A DNA stretch of 64,000 bases from Limnothrix sp. FACHB-406 (lineage in GTDB: Bacteria; Cyanobacteriota; Cyanobacteriia; CACIAM-69d): assembly GCF_014698235.1 (NCBI RefSeq), contig NZ_JACJSP010000001.1, forward strand, positions 186,001 through 250,000. The letters are read 5' to 3'. Made by a program: the position numbers and the translations under genes. Below are positions 56,714 through 64,000 of the stretch, in pieces (within the stretch, counting starts at the first letter, position 1; each line of letters opens with the position of its first letter). The notes under the pieces were generated by a model. The model was not told the DNA's origin. It worked only from the letters and a program-made list of their open reading frames with translations, and did not search any database.

Positions 56714-57063
56714 ATTGATTCGGAATTGTCGCAATTTGCTGAAACCATCGGCTATTTCGATTAAGCAATTCTGGAATCGAAATTGTATGAATTACAATCT
56801 ATGAATTGCGATCAAACAATAATTTATCCTGCGCGCGATCGCACAACCTTGTTAGCCCCAAGCGTTGGTCAAGCGTTAGTCAAGAGTTAGTCAAGAACTG
56901 ATTAATATTTGCGCTATTCATTAGCTCTTGCTGGCAAATTTCATCCAGACTTGCATCGTGATCCCGTGACAGAAGCAGCGCGATCGCCCGAAACGACCTT
57001 GCTATAATCACCCAATTGCCCGGATTCTGGGCAACTTAGCAATCGTGAAAGGGCGATCGAATC
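56714..57063. other. argJ upstream region
   Basis: 350 bp. It holds three 11-bp units GTTRGTCAAGM in a row at 56864-56896, and a perfect TATAAT (57003-57008) that could be the argJ -10 box, 55 bp before its ATG. No good -35 stands at the usual distance. No gene. Confidence 0.5.
57003..57008 (+). promoter_or_regulatory. Possible -10 box of argJ
   Basis: A perfect TATAAT, 55 bp before the start codon. The sequence at the -35 position (17 bp upstream) does not match TTGACA, so an activator or an extended element would be needed. Confidence 0.35.
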
Positions 57064-58305
57064 ATGGCAAATTGGCAAGTGATTTCCGGCGGCGTAACGG
57101 CTCCTAAGGGTTATAAAGCGGCGGGCATTACGGCGGGGCTGAAACCCTCAGGCGCGCCGGATTTGGCCCTGATTTATTCTGAAGTGGAGGCGATCGCCGC
57201 CGGGATTTTTACCACCAGCCAAGTACGCGCCGCCTGCGTGGACTACTGCCGCGATCGCCTGCAAGCCAAGCCCAGTGCCCGCGCGATTTTGGTGAACGCG
57301 GGGCAAGCCAACGCCGCTACGGGAGCAGCCGGTGCGGCCGACGCGGAAGAATGCGCCCAATTGCTAGCCAAAGAACTGGATATTGATCCCAACACCGTGT
57401 TGCTGGCTTCCACGGGGGTGATCGGTCAGCGGATCAAAATGGAGCCGATGCGGGCCGGGATTCCGCAAGTGGTGGCGGCCCTGTCCGACGAGGGGGGAGC
57501 CAGCGCCGAAAAGTCGATTTTGACGACGGATTTGGTTACGAAGTCGATCGCCCTGGAAACCATGATTGGCGATCGTCCCGTGCGAATTGGCGGCATGTCG
57601 AAGGGATCGGGGATGATCCACCCGAACATGGCGACGATGCTGGCCTTTGTCACCTGCGATGCGGCCGTGTCGCCCCAGCTCTGGCAGGAAATGCTGTCGC
57701 GGGCGGGCGATCGCAGCTTCAACCAAATCACCGTTGATGGCGACACCAGCACCAACGATTCCCTGTTTGCCCTGGCCAACGGTCAATCGCGCACCCCGGC
57801 GATCACCCAGTGGGGCCCGGAAGCCGAAAAGCTGGAAGCCATGCTGACGGCGGTTTGTACCCACCTGGCCAAGGCGATCGCCCGCGATGGGGAAGGGGCG
57901 ACCTGTTTGATTGAAGTGGCCGTCAGCGGTGCGCCCGACGAAGCCGCCGCCCGCGCCGTGGCCAAGACGATCGCCGGTTCCGCCCTCACCAAGTCCGCCA
58001 TTTTTGGTCGCGATCCCAACTGGGGCCGAATTGCCGGGGCCGCCGGTCGCGCCGGGGTGAAGTTCGACCAAAACAACCTGCGGATTCAGCTCGGTGAGAT
58101 TGTGCTGATGGAAAACGGGCAACCGCTAGCGTTCGATCGGATGGCCGCCCACAACTACCTGAAGGCCGCCGCTGAGGGTGAGTATTTGAAAACCGACACG
58201 GTGGCGATCGGGGTCAGCATTGGCGACGGGCCCGGCTCCGCCAAGGCTTGGGGCTGCGATCTCAGCTACGACTACGTAAAGATCAACGCCGAATACACCA
58301 CCTAA
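57064..58305 (+). CDS. argJ: Bifunctional ornithine acetyltransferase / N-acetylglutamate synthase
   Basis: 413 residues. ArgJ moves the acetyl group from N-acetylornithine to glutamate, and in the bifunctional form also makes N-acetylglutamate from acetyl-CoA, keeping the arginine pathway cyclic. Seen: the N-terminal GGVTAPKGYKAAGITAGLK, ALVNAGQANAATG, oxyanion-region STGVIGQ, and the self-cleavage site with nucleophile T191 in HPNMATMLAF. The C-terminal half has DPNWGRIAGAAGRAGV and ends with the family KINAEYTT. A clear TATAAT is upstream. Confidence 0.97.
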   Translation: MANWQVISGGVTAPKGYKAAGITAGLKPSGAPDLALIYSEVEAIAAGIFTTSQVRAACVDYCRDRLQAKPSARAILVNAGQANAATGAAGAADAEECAQLLAKELDIDPNTVLLASTGVIGQRIKMEPMRAGIPQVVAALSDEGGASAEKSILTTDLVTKSIALETMIGDRPVRIGGMSKGSGMIHPNMATMLAFVTCDAAVSPQLWQEMLSRAGDRSFNQITVDGDTSTNDSLFALANGQSRTPAITQWGPEAEKLEAMLTAVCTHLAKAIARDGEGATCLIEVAVSGAPDEAAARAVAKTIAGSALTKSAIFGRDPNWGRIAGAAGRAGVKFDQNNLRIQLGEIVLMENGQPLAFDRMAAHNYLKAAAEGEYLKTDTVAIGVSIGDGPGSAKAWGCDLSYDYVKINAEYTT

Positions 58306-58329
58306 TTCTGATGGTTGAATCCTGTTAGG

Positions 58330-58349
58330 CAAGGGGCTGAAGCCCCTTG
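58330..58349. terminator. Bidirectional hairpin between convergent genes
   Basis: CAAGGGGCTGAAGCCCCTTG, an 8/9-bp stem, sits 24 bp after argJ and 16 bp beyond the stop of the opposite-strand Uma2 gene. It belongs to the same 20-bp hairpin family as in the MITE elements and at 41606. Confidence 0.6.
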
Positions 58350-58365
58350 TCTGGGGTGGTAATTG

Positions 58366-58926
58366 TTAGGGCATTTCATCGAGTCCAGCGTAGAGATCCT
58401 CGATCGCGATGGTCAAACCAATACTGATTAATTCCACCCGATCGCCCGCCTGATAAATCTGGCTTTCCCAGCGATCGCCCGCCACTCGCCGCTGACATTC
58501 CACAGCGACTTTTTCTTGGTCAATTAAGACATATTCTTCGAGGGTTTCGATCGCTTGATAATCCTCAAACTTGGTGGTGCGATCGAATAATTCCGTAGAG
58601 GGCGATAGCACTTCCGCAATCAGTTTGGGATGGCGTTTGACATAGCGATCGGTGCGATCGCGCGGGTCACAAGTCACAAATGCATCGGGATAGTAGAAGA
58701 AGCGATCGGCATAGCTGACTTTCACATCGCTGCCATAGAATCGGCAATCGGTTTGGCGCAAATGTCTATGAATCGCACTCAGCAAATTAATGCAGATGGC
58801 ACTATGGTTGCCGCTGCCGCCAGCCATAGCATAGACCGAGCCATAACGGTACTCATGGCGTTGGCTACTGTCTTGTTCCAGCACTAAATAATCAACAGCA
58901 CTAAAACCACTGGGAACGGCGATCAT
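58366..58926 (-). CDS. Uma2 family endonuclease (DUF820)
   Basis: 186 residues. Members of this cyanobacterium-rich family have a PD-(D/E)XK nuclease fold. Seen: HEYRYGSVYAMAGGSGNHSAI, SDVKV, YYPDAFVTCDP (acidic metal site), LIAEVLSPSTE and YVLIDQEKVAVECQRR. The biological role is unknown; the family is large in filamentous cyanobacteria and is often linked with mobile DNA or defence by guilt of association only. A paralogue lies at 62464-63033. Confidence 0.9.
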   Translation of the reverse strand: MIAVPSGFSAVDYLVLEQDSSQRHEYRYGSVYAMAGGSGNHSAICINLLSAIHRHLRQTDCRFYGSDVKVSYADRFFYYPDAFVTCDPRDRTDRYVKRHPKLIAEVLSPSTELFDRTTKFEDYQAIETLEEYVLIDQEKVAVECQRRVAGDRWESQIYQAGDRVELISIGLTIAIEDLYAGLDEMP

Positions 58927-59054
58927 CTTGCGACTGTCCTGGCGCTCTGAATTTTAGGATAGCAAATGGATAGGAGCCAGCGATCGCCCGGAGCATTGAC
59001 CTGCCAGGCTTAAAGGCTGGTACTGCACCTAAAAGACAGGAGGTTGATGGACAT

Positions 59055-60482
59055 TTGACGTATACAAAATTAACGATCGCCCTCTTCGTCAAAGCCCCCG
59101 TAGCAGGACAAGTGAAATCGCGTCTTGCCAAGACGATCAGGGCGGATTTTGCGACGGAATTTTATCGATCGATGGGGCGGGACTGGTTCGATCGCCTCAC
59201 CACATTTGCCGATCGCCAGCAAGCCGATCTCCGCGTGTTCTATGCACCTGATTCGGGGCGATCGACCGTGCGGGATTGGTTTGGCTGCAACGATCAGCAA
59301 CTGGTGGCCCAGGGTGACGGGGACTTGGGCGATCGAATGGCGCGGGCGTTCACGACTTGTTTTGGGCAGGGAAGCGATCGGATCTTGCTGGTCGGTAGCG
59401 ACAGCCCCGATTTACCTGATGAAATATTGACCCAGGCGGCTGAAGCATTGATCGAAACCGGCGCGGTGATTTGCCCCACGGAAGATGGGGGTTATTGCTT
59501 GGTGGGGTTTCGGCGCGATCGCCTGTTACCCACCATTTTTCAAAACATGGTTTGGAGTACCGAAACGGTTTTTGCGGAGACGATCGCCCGGTTCCAATCA
59601 GCTAACCAACTAGTCGCAATTCTGCCCCATTGGTACGACATTGATCACGCACCTGATTTAGATCGATTCTGGCAATTGAATCAACAGAATCCAGATCTGA
59701 AACGGTCAATAGCAACGTTGGCAAAAATTCGACAGCCGATCGCCCTTTCGGTGATTATGCCCGTTCTGAACGAAGGGAAACAGATTCAAAAAACACTCGA
59801 TCACTTAGCAGCAATTGCCGGACAGATTTCCTACGAAGTGATTGTGGTCGATGGCGATCGGGCGGGGTCAACCTTGCAGTATTTGCCCAGCGATCGCCCA
59901 GTGCGGGGCATCACGGCGGCGCGGGGTCGGGGGCTACAAATGAACGCAGGCGCGGCGATCGCCCGAGGGGAAATCCTGCTATTTCTGCACGCCGATACGC
60001 AATTACCCGCAACGGCCTTTACCCAAATCACAACAACCCTAAAACAAACGCCCAACGTAGGGGCGCACCGCCGTGCGCCCTCACCCGAGGATTTGGTAGG
60101 AGGAGCGTTTGACTTATCGATCGCCTCGCCCCGATGGATCTTGCGAACGATCGCCCGGATCGCTTCGGCGCGATCGCGCCTCACTCGGTTGCCCTATGGG
60201 GATCAGGCGATTTTTATCCGGCGATCGGCCTTTGTGGCGCTGGGCGGCTACCCGGAAATTCCGATCATGGAAGACGTGGCCCTGATGCGATCAATTCGGC
60301 GGCGGGGGTGGCGGATTCGGATTTTGCCTGATCGGGTGCTCACCTCGGCCCGGCGGTGGGAGCGTGAGGGCGTTTGGCGCTGCACGCTCCGCAACTGGAC
60401 GATTTTGCTTGCCTATTTTGCCGGGGTCAGTCCGTGGACGTTGCTGGCTTGGTATTCACCCGAAAGATCAAAGGCTTCGTGA
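59055..60482 (+). CDS. Fused arsenosugar-type glycosyltransferase (DUF2064 + GT2 rSAM/selenodomain-associated types)
   Basis: 475 residues, TTG start (59055) with an AGGAGG 11 nt upstream. Residues 1-220 resemble the TIGR04282/DUF2064 family ([46 protein letters not shown]). Residues 230-475 resemble the TIGR04283 GT2 family ([65 protein letters not shown]). These two are often neighbours or fused, and in cyanobacteria they are tied to arsenosugar synthesis. In the second domain, residues 334-348 ([15 protein letters not shown]) come from a palindromic repeat read in frame. The 3' end overlaps the convergent aspartate kinase gene by 70 bp. Confidence 0.85.
   Translation: MTYTKLTIALFVKAPVAGQVKSRLAKTIRADFATEFYRSMGRDWFDRLTTFADRQQADLRVFYAPDSGRSTVRDWFGCNDQQLVAQGDGDLGDRMARAFTTCFGQGSDRILLVGSDSPDLPDEILTQAAEALIETGAVICPTEDGGYCLVGFRRDRLLPTIFQNMVWSTETVFAETIARFQSANQLVAILPHWYDIDHAPDLDRFWQLNQQNPDLKRSIATLAKIRQPIALSVIMPVLNEGKQIQKTLDHLAAIAGQISYEVIVVDGDRAGSTLQYLPSDRPVRGITAARGRGLQMNAGAAIARGEILLFLHADTQLPATAFTQITTTLKQTPNVGAHRRAPSPEDLVGGAFDLSIASPRWILRTIARIASARSRLTRLPYGDQAIFIRRSAFVALGGYPEIPIMEDVALMRSIRRRGWRIRILPDRVLTSARRWEREGVWRCTLRNWTILLAYFAGVSPWTLLAWYSPERSKAS
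60057..60084. repeat. GTAGGGGCGCAC palindromic repeat inside a coding region
   Basis: GTAGGGGCGCAC and GTGCGCCCTCAC face each other around CGCC. Its translation, VGAHRRAP, is one that recurs wherever this repeat is read. The build relates it to the element at 52056-52162. Confidence 0.65.
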
Positions 60483-62296
60483 ACCGCCTTCAGGGCTTCC
60501 ACGCCTTGATCCTGTTCCACCACGCAACTGATCTTGATCGCCGAGGTGGTGATCATCAGCAGGTTGATCCCCTTGGCCGCCAAGGCGTTGAACATTTGGG
60601 CCGCCACGCCGGGTCGGTTGATCATCCCTGTCCCCACGGCGCTGACCTTGGCCACTTGGGCATTCACCACCACTTCGCCCCAGCCGAATTCCTGGCCGGC
60701 GGCCAGCAGCACGGCGCGGGCGGCTTCCGCATCGGTGGCGGCGGTGGTGAAGGCGATGTGGCGGGTGGGGGAGCCGTTGACGACGATCCGCCGCTGGGAC
60801 TGGACGATCGTATCGACGCTGATGCTCTTGTCCGCCAGCAGCTCGAAGATCTTGGCAGCCATGCCGGGGCGATCGGGCACGTTGCGGACGGCGATTTGGC
60901 TTTGGTTGCGATCAAGCGCCACACCGCGCACGGGCGGCTCCTCGGGGCTAGCGGGCTGCTCGATCGGTAGTACCTCCGGCAAGAACTGATCCGTGTCTAG
61001 CTCAAAGGTATGGCGCAGGGCTGTCACCGCCCGCTGACAGAGCGCCTCCAAATCCCGATCGGCCGCGTCGTCGCCAGGAGCAATGATGCAACCCACCTGC
61101 ACTTCCGAGGTGGAAATGGTTTCAATATTGATCCCCGCGTCCGCCAGAGTCTTGAACATTTGGGCCGCCACGCCGGGTCGGCCAATCATGCCCGCGCCGT
61201 AGATACTGACTTCGGCCACATGGCGATCGACCACCAACTCCGCTTCGGCTCCCTCCGTTTCCATCGGGCGGGTTGGCTCCGTCCGCAGGGTCGGCGCGAT
61301 CGCCCCGGCCATGGCCTCGGCCCGATCGGCTTCCTGCTCCGTCACCGTGAAGGCGATGTCGTTGGTGTTGCCCTCGTGGATCGACTGAATAATCAAGTCC
61401 ACATCCACCGCTTGCTTGGCCAGCTCCCCGAACAGCTTGGCGGCGATCCCGGGGCGATCGGGCACGCGCAGCAAACCGATTTGCGCCTGGTTCGTGTTGT
61501 AGCGAATCGCATCCACCGGCCGGGCAATTTCCAGGTTTTCCAAGGGGCGATCGCCCACCGGCTGCGACACCACCCGCGTCCCGGGATCATTCGTCCAGCT
61601 CGACTTCACAATCAGCGGCACACCATAATTGCGGGCGATTTCCACCGCCCGAGGATGCAGCACCTTTGCCCCCAAGCTGGCCAGCTCCAGCATTTCATCG
61701 CAGGAAATTTCCGCCATGATTTGCGCTTCCGGCACGAGGCGGGGATCAGTGGTCAGCACCCCTGGCACATCCGTGTAAATTTCGCAGGCATCGGCCCGCA
61801 AGGCCGCCGCCAAGGCCACCGCCGACGTGTCCGAGCCGCCGCGCCCCAGGGTAGTAATTTCCAAATCATCGGCATTCGAGATCCCTTGGAAGCCCGCCGC
61901 CACCACCACTTTGCCCTCATCGAGGTGGCGACGCAGCCGATCGGGATCAATGCTCAAAATCCGCGCCCGCGTGTGGGACGCTTCCGTGACGATCCCAATT
62001 TGCGCACCGGTCAGGGAAATCGCCGGTTGCCCCGCCGCCTGCAGCGCCATGCTCAACAGGGCGATCGACACCTGCTCCCCGGTCGAAAGCAGCATATCCA
62101 TTTCCCGGCGGCTGGGCTGATCGCTAATTTCCCGCGCTAAGGCCACCAGCCCATCGGTGGTTTTGCCCATGGCCGAAACCACCACCACCACGGAGTTTCC
62201 CGCTTTCACCGTGTCGATCACCCGAGCCGCCACGGACTGAATCCGCTCGATCGAGCCAACCGATGTACCGCCATATTTCTGAACGATCGTTGCCAT
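60413..62296 (-). CDS. lysC: Aspartate kinase with four ACT repeats
   Basis: 627 residues from the ATG at 62296; 6 codons further upstream (62314) are not family-like. It phosphorylates aspartate, the entry to lysine, threonine and methionine. Catalytic part at about 1-245 ([60 protein letters not shown]), then two pairs of ACT domains (about 270-400 and 450-600; each with [17 protein letters not shown] / [16 protein letters not shown]). The four-ACT layout is the cyanobacterial form, which is usually about 600 residues, and the ACT domains bind the feedback amino acids. The stop falls 70 bp inside the convergent glycosyltransferase gene, so the two C-termini share DNA. Confidence 0.96.
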   Translation of the reverse strand: MATIVQKYGGTSVGSIERIQSVAARVIDTVKAGNSVVVVVSAMGKTTDGLVALAREISDQPSRREMDMLLSTGEQVSIALLSMALQAAGQPAISLTGAQIGIVTEASHTRARILSIDPDRLRRHLDEGKVVVAAGFQGISNADDLEITTLGRGGSDTSAVALAAALRADACEIYTDVPGVLTTDPRLVPEAQIMAEISCDEMLELASLGAKVLHPRAVEIARNYGVPLIVKSSWTNDPGTRVVSQPVGDRPLENLEIARPVDAIRYNTNQAQIGLLRVPDRPGIAAKLFGELAKQAVDVDLIIQSIHEGNTNDIAFTVTEQEADRAEAMAGAIAPTLRTEPTRPMETEGAEAELVVDRHVAEVSIYGAGMIGRPGVAAQMFKTLADAGINIETISTSEVQVGCIIAPGDDAADRDLEALCQRAVTALRHTFELDTDQFLPEVLPIEQPASPEEPPVRGVALDRNQSQIAVRNVPDRPGMAAKIFELLADKSISVDTIVQSQRRIVVNGSPTRHIAFTTAATDAEAARAVLLAAGQEFGWGEVVVNAQVAKVSAVGTGMINRPGVAAQMFNALAAKGINLLMITTSAIKISCVVEQDQGVEALKAVHEAFDLSGEYQASNVHGLTPAK

Positions 62297-62463
62297 TGGT
62301 CTTTGCCCCCACAACCGCTAAAGGTGCAAAAAACTTTACCGGAAACCGTCGCCGGCCGCCGCTGCCCCGTCTGCGATCGCGGCTACGGTTTGCCCAGGTT
62401 TCCGATTCTTTTTGGTTTTTTGACCATCTCGATCGAGGTCGGGATCAGCTCAAAATGGGCCTT

Positions 62464-63033
62464 TCAACTGGGCAATGATACGTCTTCGTACAAATCGCTG
62501 ATCATTCCTTGCCAATCGATGCTGTGGAAAAACACGCGATCGCCCGGGCCATACCACTCCAAAACCCATCGATTATTGTCATCGCGGCGAAAGCACTCCA
62601 CTCGCATCTTGTCCTGACTAATTAGCACATATTCTCTCAGGCTTTCTAAAGCAGAATAGTTAAAGAATTTCTCACCGCGATCACGCAGCTCCGTGCTATC
62701 GGAAAGCACTTCAAGAATTAATTTAGGAAAGCATTTGTAATAATCTGTGTTTTGGTCGCGCGGATCACGGGTGACGAGTAAATCAGGATAGTAAAAGCAA
62801 TTGTGGCGATCGACTCGCACTTTCATATCACCGGTAAATAGCTGACAACCTTGCTGGCGAACAGATTTCAGGAGCAGCGCCGTTAAGGTTGCCACGATCG
62901 TGCAATGGGCACTACTCGCACCCGCCATCGCTACAATTTCTCCATCAATATAGTCATGCTTTTGGGTGGATTTTGCCTCCTGTTGTAAATAGTCATCGGG
63001 GCTAAGGAAATATAAATCCTGTTGAGCAATCAT
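62464..63033 (-). CDS. Uma2 family endonuclease (second copy)
   Basis: 189 residues, related to 58366-58926: KHDYIDGEIVAMAGASSAHCTI, GDMKVRV, YYPDLLVTRDP, LILEVLSDSTELRD, EYVLISQDKMRVECFRR. The metal-site pattern YYPD and the EVLSxSTE motif are kept. Role unknown. It follows the aspartate kinase start by about 170 bp on the same strand but upstream of it. Its DNA is more AT-rich than lysC. The two Uma2 genes bracket the glycosyltransferase-aspartate kinase pair. Confidence 0.9.
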   Translation of the reverse strand: MIAQQDLYFLSPDDYLQQEAKSTQKHDYIDGEIVAMAGASSAHCTIVATLTALLLKSVRQQGCQLFTGDMKVRVDRHNCFYYPDLLVTRDPRDQNTDYYKCFPKLILEVLSDSTELRDRGEKFFNYSALESLREYVLISQDKMRVECFRRDDNNRWVLEWYGPGDRVFFHSIDWQGMISDLYEDVSLPS

Positions 63034-63176
63034 GGACTTGTTAATTTCTCCTGATCAATTGCTTTCAGTGCGACATCGATCCTAACTTCAGTGTAGCAAT
63101 GCGGTTGAATGAGCTGCATATTTGAGAGTGAGTGTCGTCTTAAACTCTCGAATTTTTAGAATCAAGTAATTTGAGA

Positions 63177-63800
63177 TTATGGATAGCCATAGGGTAATAA
63201 AAGACCAGGAATTTTTATAAACTCCACTGTCTGGGCTTCGTCGTCAAAAATGCCATATCGCAGAAACCAGCCACCGCCGCGAGGATAGCCCACAGCTCCA
63301 AAACAAATCACATACCGATTACGAGGATCAAGCGAATAACAGCCAACATCAACAAAATGGCTAGTGCTGTTAGCATATTCATCGCAATCTGCGCTAAACA
63401 GAGCAGGAAAATGATTGTGGCCAATAAAAATGAAGCGATACTCGGTTTCGTCAAAAATATTCCAGGCTTCGATACTAGTCGAGACTCGTTTTGGTGTTTT
63501 GCGTGGTGAAATGTGTGTAAAAACGATGGATTCTTCCACAAAGGTAGTAGGCAGTTTTTGCAACCACTGAAAGTTGTCAGGCTGTAAATCGCAGTTGTTG
63601 TAGTCATCATGGTTGCCTCGAATAGTGAGAATGTTGTTGGTTTTGAGGAAGGTGACAACTTGGTCGTTGTAATCACCACCTTCGACCACATCTCCTAGGC
63701 AAATGATGCGATCGACCTGCATGGTGTTGATGTGATCGCAAACGATTTTTAAGCCATCCCAGTGACCATGAATATCGGAAATGATTGCAGTTCTCACCAT
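63177..63800 (-). CDS. Metallophosphoesterase (MPP superfamily)
   Basis: 207 residues from the ATG at 63800; two codons earlier a TTG at 63806 is a weaker start. The five phosphoesterase motifs are readable: ISDIHGHWDGL, CLGDVVEGGDY, IRGNHDD, the THISPRK histidine and GHNHFPALF. It needs two metal ions and cuts a phosphomonoester or diester; the YfcE/serine-phosphatase-like fold is closest, with the substrate not predictable. The DNA is more AT-rich than most neighbours (as in the Uma2 gene before it), a mild sign of foreign origin. It is cytoplasmic, with no signal peptide. Confidence 0.87.
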   Translation of the reverse strand: MVRTAIISDIHGHWDGLKIVCDHINTMQVDRIICLGDVVEGGDYNDQVVTFLKTNNILTIRGNHDDYNNCDLQPDNFQWLQKLPTTFVEESIVFTHISPRKTPKRVSTSIEAWNIFDETEYRFIFIGHNHFPALFSADCDEYANSTSHFVDVGCYSLDPRNRYVICFGAVGYPRGGGWFLRYGIFDDEAQTVEFIKIPGLLLPYGYP

Positions 63801-63941
63801 TTGCAAATCACCTACTGCGCCAACAGCTTACTAGCTTCAAGATACCCAAACTGAATTACAGATTGATCGACGGTGCGTGGGAGAAAATGCCAGCGCGATC
63901 GTTTCCCCGCAAGCGTTCTCCCAAGCACCCTACACACGAAC

Positions 63942-64000
63942 TTAACTCAACGACAATAGCCGCCGCATCAAGCTCATCACCTCACCGGGATTTTGCGTCG
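63942..64000 (-). CDS. 3' end of an unidentified gene
   Basis: Only the last 18 codons are in the window: a frame TQNPGEVMSLMRRLLSLS then TAA (63942-63944) on the minus strand. The mix of charged and hydrophobic residues looks like a helical protein C-terminus. The piece is too short for a family call. Confidence 0.35.
   Translation of the reverse strand, partial: TQNPGEVMSLMRRLLSLS

Noticed and set aside
61010-62140. 376-codon plus-strand ORF antisense to aspartate kinase
   Set aside because: It is the shadow of a GC-rich, well-conserved lysC; its product is His/Arg/Gly-rich with no recognisable domain.
1-64000. tRNA, rRNA, RNase P RNA or tmRNA genes
   Set aside because: I looked through the gene-free stretches for T-loop, anticodon-stem and conserved ribozyme signatures and saw none; a covariance-model search would be needed to be sure.

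Overview
The window is chromosomal DNA from a cyanobacterium. The evidence is the very dense HIP1-type palindromes (GCGATCGC and its GATCGC halves) on both strands, a high-GC coding style, and cyanobacterium-typical genes: ycf39, narM, a SmtB/ZiaR-like repressor, a DUF4278 protein, two DUF1400 proteins, cyanobacterial multi-sensor kinases and two Uma2 endonucleases. A free-living, non-marine strain is likely. The genus cannot be fixed from the sequence alone. I see no rRNA, tRNA, CRISPR array, prophage or full-length insertion sequence. Nearly all of it is ordinary chromosome with scattered small repeats.

Layout. Positions 1-3800: 3' end of a metallo-beta-lactamase-fold hydrolase, a MITE-like repeat, and a membrane class III nucleotide cyclase. 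3800-6900: a periplasmic-binding-like protein and an SLC13-type permease carrying a cyclic-nucleotide-binding-like domain. 7.8-10.4 kb: narM, ruvB and a DUF4278 protein. 11.3-14.7 kb: two glycosyltransferases around a dienelactone hydrolase, ending in a second MITE copy. 15.2-21.9 kb: a 13-unit tandem repeat, a 1563-residue CHASE4/PAS/GAF histidine kinase, and a ferric-iron permease. 22.5-31.7 kb: housekeeping genes (PBP4-type peptidase, HU, proA, an SH3 protein, an LpxB-like protein, NAD kinase, ycf39, a metal-sensing repressor). 31.7-36.2 kb: a TrmD fusion, twin DUF1400 proteins and an SDR. 36.5-41.5 kb: dnaK, a GT2 enzyme and a two-gene STAS-sugar transferase / anti-sigma-kinase unit. 42-44.8 kb: a large RTX/Calx-beta protein. 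45-49.7 kb: the pstSCAB phosphate transporter. 50-51.9 kb: two candidate microproteins and trpC. 52.8-56.7 kb: two tandem sensor kinases. 57-64 kb: argJ, two Uma2 genes, a fused pair of arsenosugar-type glycosyltransferases, aspartate kinase and a metallophosphoesterase.

How genes may work together. pstSCAB is a complete phosphate uptake unit with a possible Pho box. The STAS-sugar transferase and the adjacent HATPase kinase look like a partner-switching switch wired directly onto the first step of exopolysaccharide synthesis. The cyclase, binding protein and permease at the left end may form a nucleotide-linked transport module, but both the cyclase substrate site and the permease sensor site deviate from textbook residues.

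The most unusual items are a TrmD tRNA methyltransferase fused to a nucleotidyltransferase-like domain, the STAS-sugar-transferase unit, a fused glycosyltransferase interrupted by a palindromic repeat read in frame, and a pair of MITE-like elements that both sit exactly on CTAG stop codons and leave them intact.
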